Assembly (NCBI GenBank): GCA_016927895.1 | Contig: JAFGLT010000042.1 | Location: 1 to 33,014 of the forward strand | Length of the DNA: 33,014 nucleotides | Reading direction: 5' to 3' | DNA from: Candidatus Bathyarchaeota archaeon | GTDB lineage: Archaea; Thermoproteota; Bathyarchaeia; Bathyarchaeales; Bathycorpusculaceae | In this document: positions 1-7,479 of the stretch, piece after piece | Numbering within the stretch: the first letter of the stretch is position 1 | How the letters are laid out: each line of letters opens with the position of its first letter | Made by a program: the position numbers and the translations under genes | The notes under the pieces: model-generated | What the model was told of the DNA's origin: nothing | The model's database searches: none | Seen by the model: the letters and a program-made list of their open reading frames with translations, nothing else

Positions 1-50
1 GATCGCAAGCTTGGAAGGCTTGTGTCCTAAACCAGCTAGACGACGACCGC
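1..50 (-). tRNA. tRNA-Gly (anticodon UCC), partial: 3' end lies outside the window
   Basis: On the minus strand the sequence folds as the 5' two thirds of a tRNA. It has acceptor strand GCGGTCG (positions 50-44), a D-arm closed by GTCT/GGAC, and an anticodon stem CAAGC/GCTTG around the seven-base loop CTTCCAA, giving anticodon UCC, which reads glycine GGA codons. The variable region begins just before the window ends, so the T-arm and the 3' acceptor strand are not visible. An A/T-rich stretch at about 66-76 is placed for an archaeal box A promoter. The 5' half of this gene is repeated at 1220-1249. Confidence 0.85.
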
Positions 51-271
51 CACTCGGACACAGTAGTTTTAGAGACAAAAAAAGCTATCGATTCAACATT
101 GACAATGCTGGCAAACGACGGACTGAAACCGAACCTAGAGGGGTTCTCCCACCCACCGCAAGAGACTAGATTAGTGTGTGTGCTTTTACCCGCTCTGAAG
201 GGAATCAAATGCGGTGCCAAAACATTTAATAGTTAGAAATACATAACTTTGTATTAGATAAAGCCAACAAA

Positions 272-487
272 ATGTTAGATATAATTAAATGGAGGCCGAG
301 AAACACGAAAAAATATAGAAAAATATTATTCGTCTTAGGAATTTTGGTTTGTCTAGCTGGAGCGGGACTGATGTTTGACGGCGCAATTCTGGGCGAAACA
401 ACAACAAATATCGCGACCGTACTCGGAATAACAGGAATAGGTCTAATCGCACCCCAAAGAAAAGCAATGAATAACGGAGGTGAATAG
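272..487 (+). CDS. Small two-helix membrane protein of unknown function
   Basis: I do not recognise this 71-residue protein. It has a basic N-terminus (WRPRNTKKYRK), then two hydrophobic segments at about residues 18-36 and 45-60, so it is probably an integral membrane protein with an N-in start. The first ATG is used; there is no clear Shine-Dalgarno sequence, but an A/T-rich stretch 40-50 bases upstream could serve a short-leader transcript. The end of the gene carries the strong GGAGGTGA site of the next gene, so the two are translated from one message. It is the first gene of a three-gene module that ends in an XRE-type regulator and sits between the tRNA-Gly gene and its decayed copy. 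Confidence 0.6.
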   Translation: MLDIIKWRPRNTKKYRKILFVLGILVCLAGAGLMFDGAILGETTTNIATVLGITGIGLIAPQRKAMNNGGE

Positions 488-489
488 AT

Positions 490-828
490 ATGGCTACATT
501 CGGATGGCCAATAATTCTAATCCTAAACGCCGTGATAATCATTCTAGTGGCAATATTTCTAATATGGAAGATGCAAAAAGAAAAGAAAGCAGGATATCCA
601 ATGCAAGATGAACGAACATCAAAGATTCAAGGTAAAGCAGCACTCGGCACCTATTATATTACCTTAGCCTTCATGGTATCAATAATGCTGTGGAACATTT
701 TCGGAAACGAGGTTACAACCTTCTTGCCTGAACTGGAAACAGGATGGACTGTAATCGCCATAATGCTAGTAATGGGATTCTCGTTCGGCTTACTGAGCTG
801 GTATTACGCTAAAAAAGGAGAATTCTGA
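490..828 (+). CDS. Multi-pass membrane protein, DUF2178-like, partner of an XRE regulator
   Basis: This 112-residue protein has three predicted membrane helices: about residues 7-27, a central one at 54-70, and one at 86-106. A polar loop between the first two contains [13 protein letters not shown]. That loop, with a DER-type motif followed by a basic/alanine stretch, resembles the DUF2178 family of small archaeal and bacterial membrane proteins, which are often encoded next to a short XRE-type repressor. The start is supported by GGAGGTGA seven bases upstream. Its stop overlaps the ATG of the regulator by one base (TGATG), a tight translational coupling. The family assignment is from memory of pattern and context, not a search. 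A membrane sensor or export role controlled by the downstream regulator is only inference. Confidence 0.65.
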   Translation: MATFGWPIILILNAVIIILVAIFLIWKMQKEKKAGYPMQDERTSKIQGKAALGTYYITLAFMVSIMLWNIFGNEVTTFLPELETGWTVIAIMLVMGFSFGLLSWYYAKKGEF

Positions 829-1037
829 TGAAATTCAAAACCCGAATTAAAGAGTTGAGAGCACGATACGATTTGACCCAAGAAGACCTTGCAAAAAGCG
901 TGGGTGTCAGAAGAGAAACCATCCTTTACCTAGAGAAGGGCAAATACAATCCATCCCTAATGCTAGCTCACCAGATAGCTCAAACTCTTAAAACCACAAT
1001 TGATGACCTTTTTATCTTCGAAGATGAAAAGCTCTAA
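828..1037 (+). CDS. Small XRE-family (HTH_3) transcriptional regulator
   Basis: This 69-residue protein is essentially one helix-turn-helix domain. The core [20 protein letters not shown] (residues 16-35) is the classic Cro/CI-type motif, followed by [16 protein letters not shown] and a C-terminal DDLFIFED. It belongs to the short YozG-like class of regulators, which are commonly cotranscribed with a membrane protein. GGAG lies upstream of the ATG and the start overlaps the previous stop by one base, so it probably autoregulates the three-gene module. No ligand-binding domain is present. Confidence 0.9.
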   Translation: MKFKTRIKELRARYDLTQEDLAKSVGVRRETILYLEKGKYNPSLMLAHQIAQTLKTTIDDLFIFEDEKL

Positions 1038-1219
1038 GTCTAGTTGAATCCAAGTAACTTCTCATTTTTTGGGTTCTTAATTCCCTCATTTCATTTCCCC
1101 CTCAATGGAATTAAACATCAGAAACCTTAAATCTAGAACCGCCAACAACTTGGCAGAGGCAATTAAAAATGAAGAACAAGCTAACATTTAAGGGTGAAAA
1201 ATTAGTTTGCCCTAAGACG

Positions 1220-1249
1220 TGTGTCCTAAACCAACTAGACGACTGCCGC
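1220..1249 (-). repeat. Decayed copy of the tRNA-Gly 5' half
   Basis: The 30 bases match 21-50 at 27 positions and carry the acceptor-strand start, D-arm and position 26 of the tRNA-Gly(UCC), on the same strand. The anticodon arm that should follow is missing or unrecognisable. Weaker similarity continues for about 30 bases beyond the tRNA 5' end on both copies (roughly 51-95 against 1250-1283), so the duplicated unit is larger than the tRNA half. The rest of the gap 1038-1289 has T-rich sequence after the regulator and no convincing gene. Confidence 0.75.
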
Positions 1250-1289
1250 ACTAGACATTAGTCTTACGAAAAAGCAATCTTAAGCTTCT

Positions 1290-1868
1290 CTATCGCAGAG
1301 CGTTCAGTGTTTCTTCTGCAAACGTGTTTATCCTGAATTGCACGTAAACCACGATCGCCACTTCTGCGGCTAGGATGAATGCCAAGAAAACCGCGAGCAT
1401 CCGAGTCAAACCAGCAAACGTTTCCGCCGTTTGAACGTCTAAGTAGCCGTCAACCGTGGCTATCCAGCTCCAGTAACCCTGCTGCTGAGTGGCAACAAGT
1501 GTATCCAAGTCCACAGCCATCCACAAGCACACGGCCACGACAACCACGGAAAGTACACAGCCGATTATTGTCAGGTTTTTCCAGTCCGCCGCCAACGAGG
1601 AAGAACACGTTATCCGCGTCCCGGAATCAACAGCCTCGAGACGGTAATTCACATTTTTCTTGGCGGTTACTGGAGATACGCCCCAAAGCGAACCCTGCCT
1701 GACCGAAATACGCACAGGCGCCTCTTCCGCATTTATCATGCAGTTCTTCTCAAGCAAGACAGCCTTCAATTCTGCATACGCCTTCTCGATTTCCAAGCCG
1801 ACATTTCGCTCAACCAAAGAGACACCCGCCTCGCATCTATGCCTCAACAGGTTATTTTGGTTTTTCAT
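1290..1868 (-). CDS. Conserved-type membrane protein with N-terminal soluble domain, unknown function
   Basis: The 192-residue protein has a soluble N-terminal part (about 1-95) rich in beta-strand patterns, with RISVRQGSLWGVSPVTAKK near its centre. Two membrane helices follow, at about 99-119 and 155-175. Between them lies a loop with YWSWIATVDGYLDVQTAETF, and a short amphipathic tail (RINTFAEETLNAL) closes the protein. The soluble part looks like a small START/SRPBCC-type or OB-like sheet, but I cannot name the family. The ATG overlaps the end of the upstream zinc-finger gene by 17 bases, so the two form a transcription unit. There is no strong Shine-Dalgarno sequence, which fits coupling to the upstream gene. 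Confidence 0.7.
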   Translation of the reverse strand: MKNQNNLLRHRCEAGVSLVERNVGLEIEKAYAELKAVLLEKNCMINAEEAPVRISVRQGSLWGVSPVTAKKNVNYRLEAVDSGTRITCSSSLAADWKNLTIIGCVLSVVVVAVCLWMAVDLDTLVATQQQGYWSWIATVDGYLDVQTAETFAGLTRMLAVFLAFILAAEVAIVVYVQFRINTFAEETLNALR

Positions 1869-2511
1869 CAGGCTTGTAAAGCTTCTTCTCGTGGTGCCGC
1901 CTAGGTTTGAGACCCCTGATGTTTCGTTGTCCCTCAGCCCGCTGCCGCTCCAGATTCTTTATCCGCGCGTAAAGCTGAGACACTTTCGTTTTAGACGGCG
2001 GCTTACGCCTTGAACGAACACGGACAGGCTTAAACGGCTTCTCAATTTTGTTCTTAGTGCGCTTCTTGAAAGGGACATCGCGGACCTTCTTGAACACCAC
2101 AAAGCCTTCCTTCAGGTTTACCTCCTGCACCTCCCAGCCCGCGTCCAACCACGCTTTAGCATGAACGCTCGAGGCAGAGTTACTCCACCACGCTTCTTCC
2201 CGGTACGCCGCCATGGGAAGGTTGCTGCCGATTAGCCCATCTATTCGGGCGAAAGAAAGCTTAACCACGCTGGTGAAAGAGCCTCTGAACTTCAAGTGCC
2301 CCGTAAGCCCACCGTACTTCGACCTTGACCGCGGCGAAACCACCTGCCTCGCACAGTTCAGACAAAGCATATCTGTGGGGTCTCCAGTGGCAACGTCAGG
2401 AACCATGCAATCCCGACAGAACAACTTTTTACACCTCGCACACTTCCGCATGTAAGAAACCCGAAGAACCCTTTGGCAAATGCCACATTCATCCTTAACC
2501 AACGTAACCAC
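1852..2511 (-). CDS. RING/FYVE-like zinc-finger protein with a DUF7662-type domain and basic tail
   Basis: The N-terminus has eight cysteines (C9, C12, C24, C27, C32, C35, C50, C53) spaced C-x2-C-x11-C-x2-C-x4-C-x2-C-x14-C-x2-C. This is the spacing of a cross-brace treble-clef finger of the RING/FYVE kind. Residues about 65-145 (from KYGGLTGHLKF to GFVVFKKV, including EEAWWSNSASSVHAKAWLDA) resemble a small prokaryotic domain known as DUF7662. The last 70 residues are strongly basic (RVRSRRKPPSKTK, PRRHHEKK) and partly coiled coil, fitting nucleic-acid or ribosome contact. The only in-frame start before the first cysteine pair that I favour is a GTG without a good ribosome site. A TATA-like TTAATATCG lies 55-60 bases upstream. 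Function is unknown; the domain name is from memory. Confidence 0.75.
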   Translation of the reverse strand: MVTLVKDECGICQRVLRVSYMRKCARCKKLFCRDCMVPDVATGDPTDMLCLNCARQVVSPRSRSKYGGLTGHLKFRGSFTSVVKLSFARIDGLIGSNLPMAAYREEAWWSNSASSVHAKAWLDAGWEVQEVNLKEGFVVFKKVRDVPFKKRTKNKIEKPFKPVRVRSRRKPPSKTKVSQLYARIKNLERQRAEGQRNIRGLKPRRHHEKKLYKPDEKPK

Positions 2512-2577
2512 GCAAACAAGCGCTGCAGAAACGCCTCAACCACTCTATTGCGAAACTTGCGATATTAACCTTCACCC

Positions 2578-4056
2578 TTAACCCTTAACAACCGCCAAAG
2601 GCACAAGCCGAGCAACCTTCGTGGCAATCCCCACCTGATTGCTAACATCAGCAACAACATCCACGTTCTTATACGCCGCGTCAGCCTCCTCAGCCAAAAC
2701 CACAGCGCTCGCAGCACGCACCGCAATCCCCCGCTTCTCTAAGGCTGCTTTTATGTCTCCACCCCAGTACTTGCGTTTAGCCGCAGACCTGCTCATCATC
2801 CTACCCGCGCCATGCGCCGTCGAACCAAACGACAACTCCATGGCTTTGTCCGCGCCCACCAAAACCCACGAGCTAGTACCCATGCTACCTGGAATAAGCA
2901 CAGGCTGCCCTTCACTACGGTAGTCTACAGGAACAGCCTCGTGCCCAGGCGGAAACGCCCGCGTGGCGCCTTTCCTGTGAACCCACACCTTCTTCTGCCC
3001 GCCGTCAACCTTGTGAGTCTCCACCTTCGCAATGTTATGCGCCACGTCATAGACAAGCTTCAACCCGAACCGTTCAGGGTCCTCACTGTAAACCTGCTGG
3101 AAACTCTGCCGTACCCAGTGCATAATAGCCTGCCTGTTCGAGAAAGCATAGTTAACCGCGCAAGCCATAGCATCAAAATAATCCCGCGCCTCGTTGCTAC
3201 TTCCAGGTGCACACGCCAATTCGCGGTCAGGCAAATCCAAACCGTACTTGTGCACAGCGCGCTCCATAACCCGCAGGTAATCAGAGCACACCTGATGCCC
3301 GTAGCCGCGGGAACCGCAGTGAATCATAACCGTCACTTGCCCTTCGTGCTCAAGCCCGAAAGTCTTGGCGGTTCGCGGATTATAGATTTTGTCAACCTTT
3401 TGCACTTCTAGGAAGTGGTTTCCAGAGCCCAAGGTGCCTATCTGCGTTAGCCCACGTTTCTTCGCGGTCGGCGAAACCTTGCTGGGATCCGCGTTTTTCA
3501 TGCATCCGCCTTCTTCGCAGTGCTCTGCGTCTTCACTCCATCCCATGCCGCGGTCGATAAGCCACTGCACTCCTTCAACTGCTAAGTGTTCCAAGTCTCC
3601 ATAGGAAAGCGTGAAGTCTTTTCGGCGGCTCCCCAATCCAGAGGGCACGTTATCAAAAATGGCGCCTGCAAGCTGCGTAAGTTTCGGACGCACATCTTTC
3701 TCTGAAAGAGTTGTTGTTAAAAGGCGGACGCCGCAGTTGATGTCGTAGCCGACGCCGCCGGGGCTGATTACACCCTCATCATAATCTGTTGCAGCTACGC
3801 CTCCTATGGGAAACCCGTAGCCTTCATGGCCATCCGGCAAAGTAATTGCGTGCTTGTAAATACCCGGCAAATGCGCCACGTTTGCACATTGCCAAAGTGT
3901 GCGGTCAGTCCTCATCTTCTCCATGAGGCTGTCGTTCGCGAAAACCATGCCTGGAACACGCATTCCCGGTTTATGCTTCGGGATACGCCACATGCAGTCG
4001 TCTACTTTTTCAAGAGGAACATTTTCTGGAGCCTGTCGCCTTGCACTTCTGCTCAT
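2578..4056 (-). CDS. rtcB: RNA-splicing ligase RtcB
   Basis: RtcB joins RNA 2',3'-cyclic phosphate (or 3'-phosphate) ends to 5'-hydroxyl ends using GTP and Mn2+. In archaea it seals tRNA exons after intron removal. The 492-residue length is normal for the family and no intein is present. Visible signatures are GVGYDINCGVR (D105 and C108, metal binding), GSGNHF (H214), HCGSRGYGH (from H246) and STAHGAGRMMSR, where the histidine is the residue that takes up GMP. The ATG follows a weak ribosome site. A TATA box 33-42 bases upstream suits a short leader. Its protein partner archease is encoded 1.7 kb away at 5805-6242, with two unrelated genes between them. Confidence 0.96.
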   Translation of the reverse strand: MSRSARRQAPENVPLEKVDDCMWRIPKHKPGMRVPGMVFANDSLMEKMRTDRTLWQCANVAHLPGIYKHAITLPDGHEGYGFPIGGVAATDYDEGVISPGGVGYDINCGVRLLTTTLSEKDVRPKLTQLAGAIFDNVPSGLGSRRKDFTLSYGDLEHLAVEGVQWLIDRGMGWSEDAEHCEEGGCMKNADPSKVSPTAKKRGLTQIGTLGSGNHFLEVQKVDKIYNPRTAKTFGLEHEGQVTVMIHCGSRGYGHQVCSDYLRVMERAVHKYGLDLPDRELACAPGSSNEARDYFDAMACAVNYAFSNRQAIMHWVRQSFQQVYSEDPERFGLKLVYDVAHNIAKVETHKVDGGQKKVWVHRKGATRAFPPGHEAVPVDYRSEGQPVLIPGSMGTSSWVLVGADKAMELSFGSTAHGAGRMMSRSAAKRKYWGGDIKAALEKRGIAVRAASAVVLAEEADAAYKNVDVVADVSNQVGIATKVARLVPLAVVKG

Positions 4057-4088
4057 AACTTGTCACTTCAAACAGAAAACTAGAGGCT

Positions 4089-4098
4089 GAATATAAAA
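4089..4098 (-). promoter_or_regulatory. TATA box of rtcB
   Basis: On the minus strand an A/T block reading TTTTATATT stands about 35 bases before the rtcB ATG. Archaeal transcription starts about 25 bases downstream of such a box, which would leave a leader of roughly ten bases. This is a pattern call only. Confidence 0.5.
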
Positions 4099-4114
4099 CA
4101 GTTTTGAACAGGAA

Positions 4115-5025
4115 TCAAGTTTGAACCTTTTCAGCGAAATCGATGAACCCCTGCACGTTATTTTCAAGCATAGTCTTCGCGTAAATCGGATGCGACTTGA
4201 TGAACCCCTCAAGCTTCTTCATAACCTTGTCTTCCACAAGTATCCTCTCCTGTACTTCTTTGAGGCCATGTCCTCGCTTAATTTCTTCCTCCGCAATTCT
4301 CCCCCAAAGCCTAAGCTGCACGCCGTAGTCTCGGAGACGTTTCACTGCGTCGGATACTTTCCCGAAATGGCTGTAATACAAAGCCGACGGCTGGAGACTG
4401 ACAAGCTTGTCTAAAGAAGCCAAGGCAGTGTCAAGACGGAAAGGAGGCGGTGTCGTAGGAACAACAGCGTCAAAATCGCAAACGTAAATACCAGCGGCGT
4501 CTCCGGAAAATATGCCGCCGTGGAGAGGCTCGTAATAGCTTAAATTATGTGACGCGTGACCCAGCGTTTCAACCGCCGTCAAACATACGTTGTTTCCAAC
4601 ATCAAAGGTCATTCCATCAGACGCCGCGATAATTCTGTCTTCAGGAACAGCTTCGGGTTCACCGAAAACCTCAGCTACGCGCCCCAGAACCTGTTTTGAT
4701 TGAGACCAAAGCTTCTCAGGATTAACCAAGTGAGGTACGCCTCTTGGGTGAACAAGGACTTTGGCGTTAGGCAGAAACTTCAACAAGGCACCTGCGCCGC
4801 CGCCGTGGTCTAAATGACGTGGGAAAGGGCAACGTAAGCCACATCCTCCGCTTTCCCGTCAAGTTCTTTCAAGCCAGAAAGCAAATTCGGAATCGAAGAA
4901 GACGGGCCGGTTTCCACAATTATTGCTTGGGCTCCTTTGAGGACGTAGCTGTCAATGAGGTTTTTGAAACCGCCAGTTTTGAGGTCTATTAGAAACAGGT
5001 TCTTTCCGATTTCTTTCGTGTGCAT
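4115..5025 (-). pseudogene. Metallo-beta-lactamase-fold hydrolase, split by a frameshift
   Basis: Two adjacent minus-strand reading frames (5025-4810 and about 4786-4115) together make one metallo-beta-lactamase-fold protein of about 300 residues. The first part gives the N-terminal sheet (MHTKEIGKNLFLIDLK) and ends in VAYVALSHVI. The expected next residues of the metal site, HLDHGGGAGALLKFLPNA, appear only after a +1 change of frame near 4816-4819. Restoring one C there gives the motif SHVHLDH. The second part keeps later metal ligands (TLGHASHNLS, SGDAAG, YYSHFG) and a helical C-terminal region. Sequencing error in a short C run and genuine inactivation look identical here. The clean condition of both halves favours an error or a very recent loss. 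The substrate cannot be told. It may share the A/T-rich promoter region with adk. Confidence 0.8.
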
Positions 5026-5085
5026 TATCGCACCGTGACAATTTTAGGCACTTATGCCGCCCATAAACATTTCCTTCATCCTCCG

Positions 5086-5107
5086 AAAAAATATAAATTT
5101 TAATTAT
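5086..5107. promoter_or_regulatory. Divergent promoter region between the MBL-fold gene and adk
   Basis: An A/T-only block (aaaaatataaattttaatta) lies between the divergent starts at 5025 and 5155. It can be read as a TATA box on either strand. Plus-strand transcription would begin near 5120 and minus-strand transcription near 5065. Only one of the two readings may be real. Confidence 0.45.
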
Positions 5108-5154
5108 GCCTCTGTCCTTCTTAAAATGAGGTTGTAACAGGGAGAGATTAGAAA

Positions 5155-5808
5155 GTGAACGCAATCATATTTGGTGCGCCAGGTTCTGGGAAGGGCACTT
5201 ACTCGTCGAGGCTTCAGTCAAAGCTTGGCGTAGACGTAATCGCCATGGGCGATATTTTCAGGGAAAACTTGAAAGCTGAAACCCCTTTGGGAAAGAAGGT
5301 TAAAAGTTACGTGGAGAAGGGTTTGCTTGTTCCCGACTACATTGTAATAGACGTGCTGAAACAGCGCCTAGCCAAAGTTGCGAAGGAAAAAGGCTTCATA
5401 TTGGACGGCTACCCACGCACCATCGACCAAGCTAAAACTCTTGAGGGTATAACCAAAATAGATGTTATTTTGCTGCAGATGGTTCCAGACTGGATAATAA
5501 TTGAACGGTTGTCCTCGCGACGAATCTGCAAGAGCTGCGGCGCCGTTTACAACATACGTTTTCTTAAGCCCAAAGTAGAAGGTGTCTGCGACAAATGCGG
5601 CGGCTCCTTGTATCAGCGTTCAGATGACACGCCTGAGGTCATAAAACGAAGACTACAAGTTTATCAGGAGCAAACTAGCCCGCTATTGCAGCATTACAAG
5701 GAGAAAAACGTGCCTTTCATAGTTTCCAGCATCACGGCTTTGGACACTCCGCCAGAAACCGTCATAGAAACGATGCTTAAAGAATTAAAAAAGCTCAATT
5801 TGGCTTAA
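5155..5808 (+). CDS. adk: Adenylate kinase with zinc-binding LID
   Basis: Adenylate kinase interconverts ATP plus AMP and two ADP in the cytoplasm. The protein is 217 residues, the size of the long bacterial-type (ADK) family rather than the shorter archaeal AdkA type. The P-loop is GAPGSGKGT (residues 8-16). GYPRT is the AMP/phosphate motif. The LID carries CKSCG and CDKCG, a four-cysteine zinc site, followed by RSDDTPEVIKRRL. Translation starts at a GTG after a GGGAGAG ribosome site. The stop overlaps the convergent archease gene by four bases. A bacterial-style Adk in an archaeon is known in some lineages and hints at old transfer. Confidence 0.95.
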   Translation: MNAIIFGAPGSGKGTYSSRLQSKLGVDVIAMGDIFRENLKAETPLGKKVKSYVEKGLLVPDYIVIDVLKQRLAKVAKEKGFILDGYPRTIDQAKTLEGITKIDVILLQMVPDWIIIERLSSRRICKSCGAVYNIRFLKPKVEGVCDKCGGSLYQRSDDTPEVIKRRLQVYQEQTSPLLQHYKEKNVPFIVSSITALDTPPETVIETMLKELKKLNLA

Positions 5809-6242
5809 ATATCCAGAATAAACTCCAACGTAACCTTGTTGAATTCCTTCAAGATTTCCATTCTGTGATAAGTGACAGCCTTGACGCCGACTTTCTGAGC
5901 GTGCTTTTCCGCGTTAAACTTTTCACCCCACGCCGCCGCTTTGAATCTAAAACCTTCCTCAGTCTCCTCTATGCCTGCTATTTGGAATTGTGAGTAAAGC
6001 ATGTTTTTGGTTTCAAAATTAACCAGCAAGGCTTCGAGCCAACTGTAAAGAAGTGCAAACTCGTCTTCAGCCTCCACTACAAAATTGTTCTCCATGTCAG
6101 CGTGGACCTTATCTGTTTCAGTCATAACCTCGAACATTGCAAGCGCAGCGTTTTCAAAAGCCTCCTCCAGTGTCTTGCCATGCGCCGCCACATACACATC
6201 GGCAGTGTGCTCCAAGTACTCAAACTTCCCAATTTTATCCAT
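5805..6242 (-). CDS. Archease, RtcB activating protein
   Basis: Archease speeds the RtcB ligase by helping its guanylylation and allows it several rounds of catalysis. The 145-residue length is normal. The N-terminal signature FEYLEHTADVYVAAHGKTLE and the C-terminal VGVKAVTYHRMEI with a final LEFILDI are typical. The N-terminal aspartate (HTAD) and the last aspartate (ILDI) are the expected metal-binding residues. The gene sits in the same neighbourhood and strand as rtcB, separated by adk on the opposite strand and the broken hydrolase. Confidence 0.95.
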   Translation of the reverse strand: MDKIGKFEYLEHTADVYVAAHGKTLEEAFENAALAMFEVMTETDKVHADMENNFVVEAEDEFALLYSWLEALLVNFETKNMLYSQFQIAGIEETEEGFRFKAAAWGEKFNAEKHAQKVGVKAVTYHRMEILKEFNKVTLEFILDI

Positions 6243-6323
6243 ATCAAGCCCACATCAAAGATACATTGGAACTCTAAAAACGATTTCGCATATGTTCTCC
6301 AATCTGTTTCGAGTAAGAAAGAG

Positions 6324-7373
6324 TTAGAAGTGTTTTTGGATTTGCTGTATCGTTGCCGCTGTGAGTTTCGCCGAGTTTTCCGCGTCTTTTAAGCTGAGCA
6401 TTCCTGCGGGGCTGTGAATGTAACGTGTAGCTACGGACACTGTGCCGCTTGGAACGCCTTGTCTAGTCAAAGAGATTCTGGCTGCGTCTGTGGAGCCTGG
6501 CAAGCCTGTTTCAAGCTGATAAGCGATTTTGCTTTCCTCGGCTGCGTCCATTAGTATACGCAGGACTTTTGGGTGGGTAATCAAACCTGAATCTGCCACG
6601 GTTAAAACTGGACCTTTACCCATTTTCACGCTTGTGTCGAAGTCCCTTACGCCGGGAACATCACCTGCGACGGTAACGTCCAATGCGATGCCTACGTCTG
6701 GGTCAATGCCGAAGGTTGCTGTTGCAGCGCCTCTTAATCCCACTTCTTCTTGGACAGTGCCGACAGCGCATAGGGTGCAGTCAGTGTTTCCCATCTGCTT
6801 CAATGTTTCAATCATTATGGCGCAGCCTACGCGGTCATCGAAGGCTTTGCCTGTTACTATGTCCTTGCTTATTTTTGCATATTGCACATCGAAAGATACG
6901 GGGTCTCCGATTTTCACGCCCATTTTGTTTGCGTCTTTGAGGTTTTCTGCTCCAATGTCTATGAAGAGCCGATCGTAGGTTACAATTTTTTTGCGTTCTT
7001 CCTCTTTTTGTATGTGGGGCGGCTTAGCGCCTATTATGCCTTGAAGCGGGCCTTTCTGGGTGTTAACTATGACTTTTTGGGCTAGCAAGATGCGGTCGTC
7101 TATGCCGCCCATCTTGGCGAACTGCAGGAATCCTTCTTTGGTGATTGTTTTAATCATCAAACCGACTTCGTCCATGTGTGCAGCAATCATCACTTTAGGC
7201 GAGCCCGGTTTGCCTTTTTTCACTGCAATCACGTTTTCAAGTTTGTCCACGGCAATTTCATCCACATACGGTTTCATCAGCTTAATCATCAGTTTTCTAA
7301 CGTCTTCTTCCCTGCCGGTTACGCCGCAAGTGTTTGAGAGTTTTTCTAAATTTTCATTCAGCGACAAGAACAT
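6324..7373 (-). CDS. M42-family aminopeptidase (TET/FrvX/glutamyl aminopeptidase type)
   Basis: M42 enzymes are cobalt- or zinc-dependent aminopeptidases. In archaea they form large tetrahedral (TET) complexes that finish peptide breakdown after the proteasome. The 349-residue length is normal. Co-catalytic metal motifs are visible in order: AAHMDEVG (H66, D68), GKAFDDRVGC (bridging aspartate), QEEVGLRGA (catalytic glutamate and metal glutamate), ALDVTVAGD (aspartate) and YIHSPAG (histidine). An insertion domain lies between residues about 75 and 175, as in TET peptidases. Which residue class it removes cannot be told. It is probably transcribed alone or with archease. Confidence 0.93.
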   Translation of the reverse strand: MFLSLNENLEKLSNTCGVTGREEDVRKLMIKLMKPYVDEIAVDKLENVIAVKKGKPGSPKVMIAAHMDEVGLMIKTITKEGFLQFAKMGGIDDRILLAQKVIVNTQKGPLQGIIGAKPPHIQKEEERKKIVTYDRLFIDIGAENLKDANKMGVKIGDPVSFDVQYAKISKDIVTGKAFDDRVGCAIMIETLKQMGNTDCTLCAVGTVQEEVGLRGAATATFGIDPDVGIALDVTVAGDVPGVRDFDTSVKMGKGPVLTVADSGLITHPKVLRILMDAAEESKIAYQLETGLPGSTDAARISLTRQGVPSGTVSVATRYIHSPAGMLSLKDAENSAKLTAATIQQIQKHF

Positions 7374-7479
7374 ACGCCCTAAGAGTTCAAGTTACAACTC
7401 TAAGCTTTAGGTTATTAAACGATTGCGGTGTGAAGTGTGATAATTCTTAAATTGTTAAACTGCATTCAAAACAGGTAAG

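Noticed and set aside
1105-1191. 28-residue open frame (MELNIRNLKSRT...)
   Set aside because: No ribosome site, no recognisable motif, and it lies in the decayed flank of the tRNA copy.
2213-4083. Several plus-strand frames opposite the zinc-finger gene and rtcB
   Set aside because: They are antisense shadows of genes with clear motifs, and none has a recognisable domain.
4952-5164. 70-residue minus-strand frame over the adk promoter
   Set aside because: It overlaps the true N-terminus of the MBL-fold gene in another frame and the divergent promoter; no motif.
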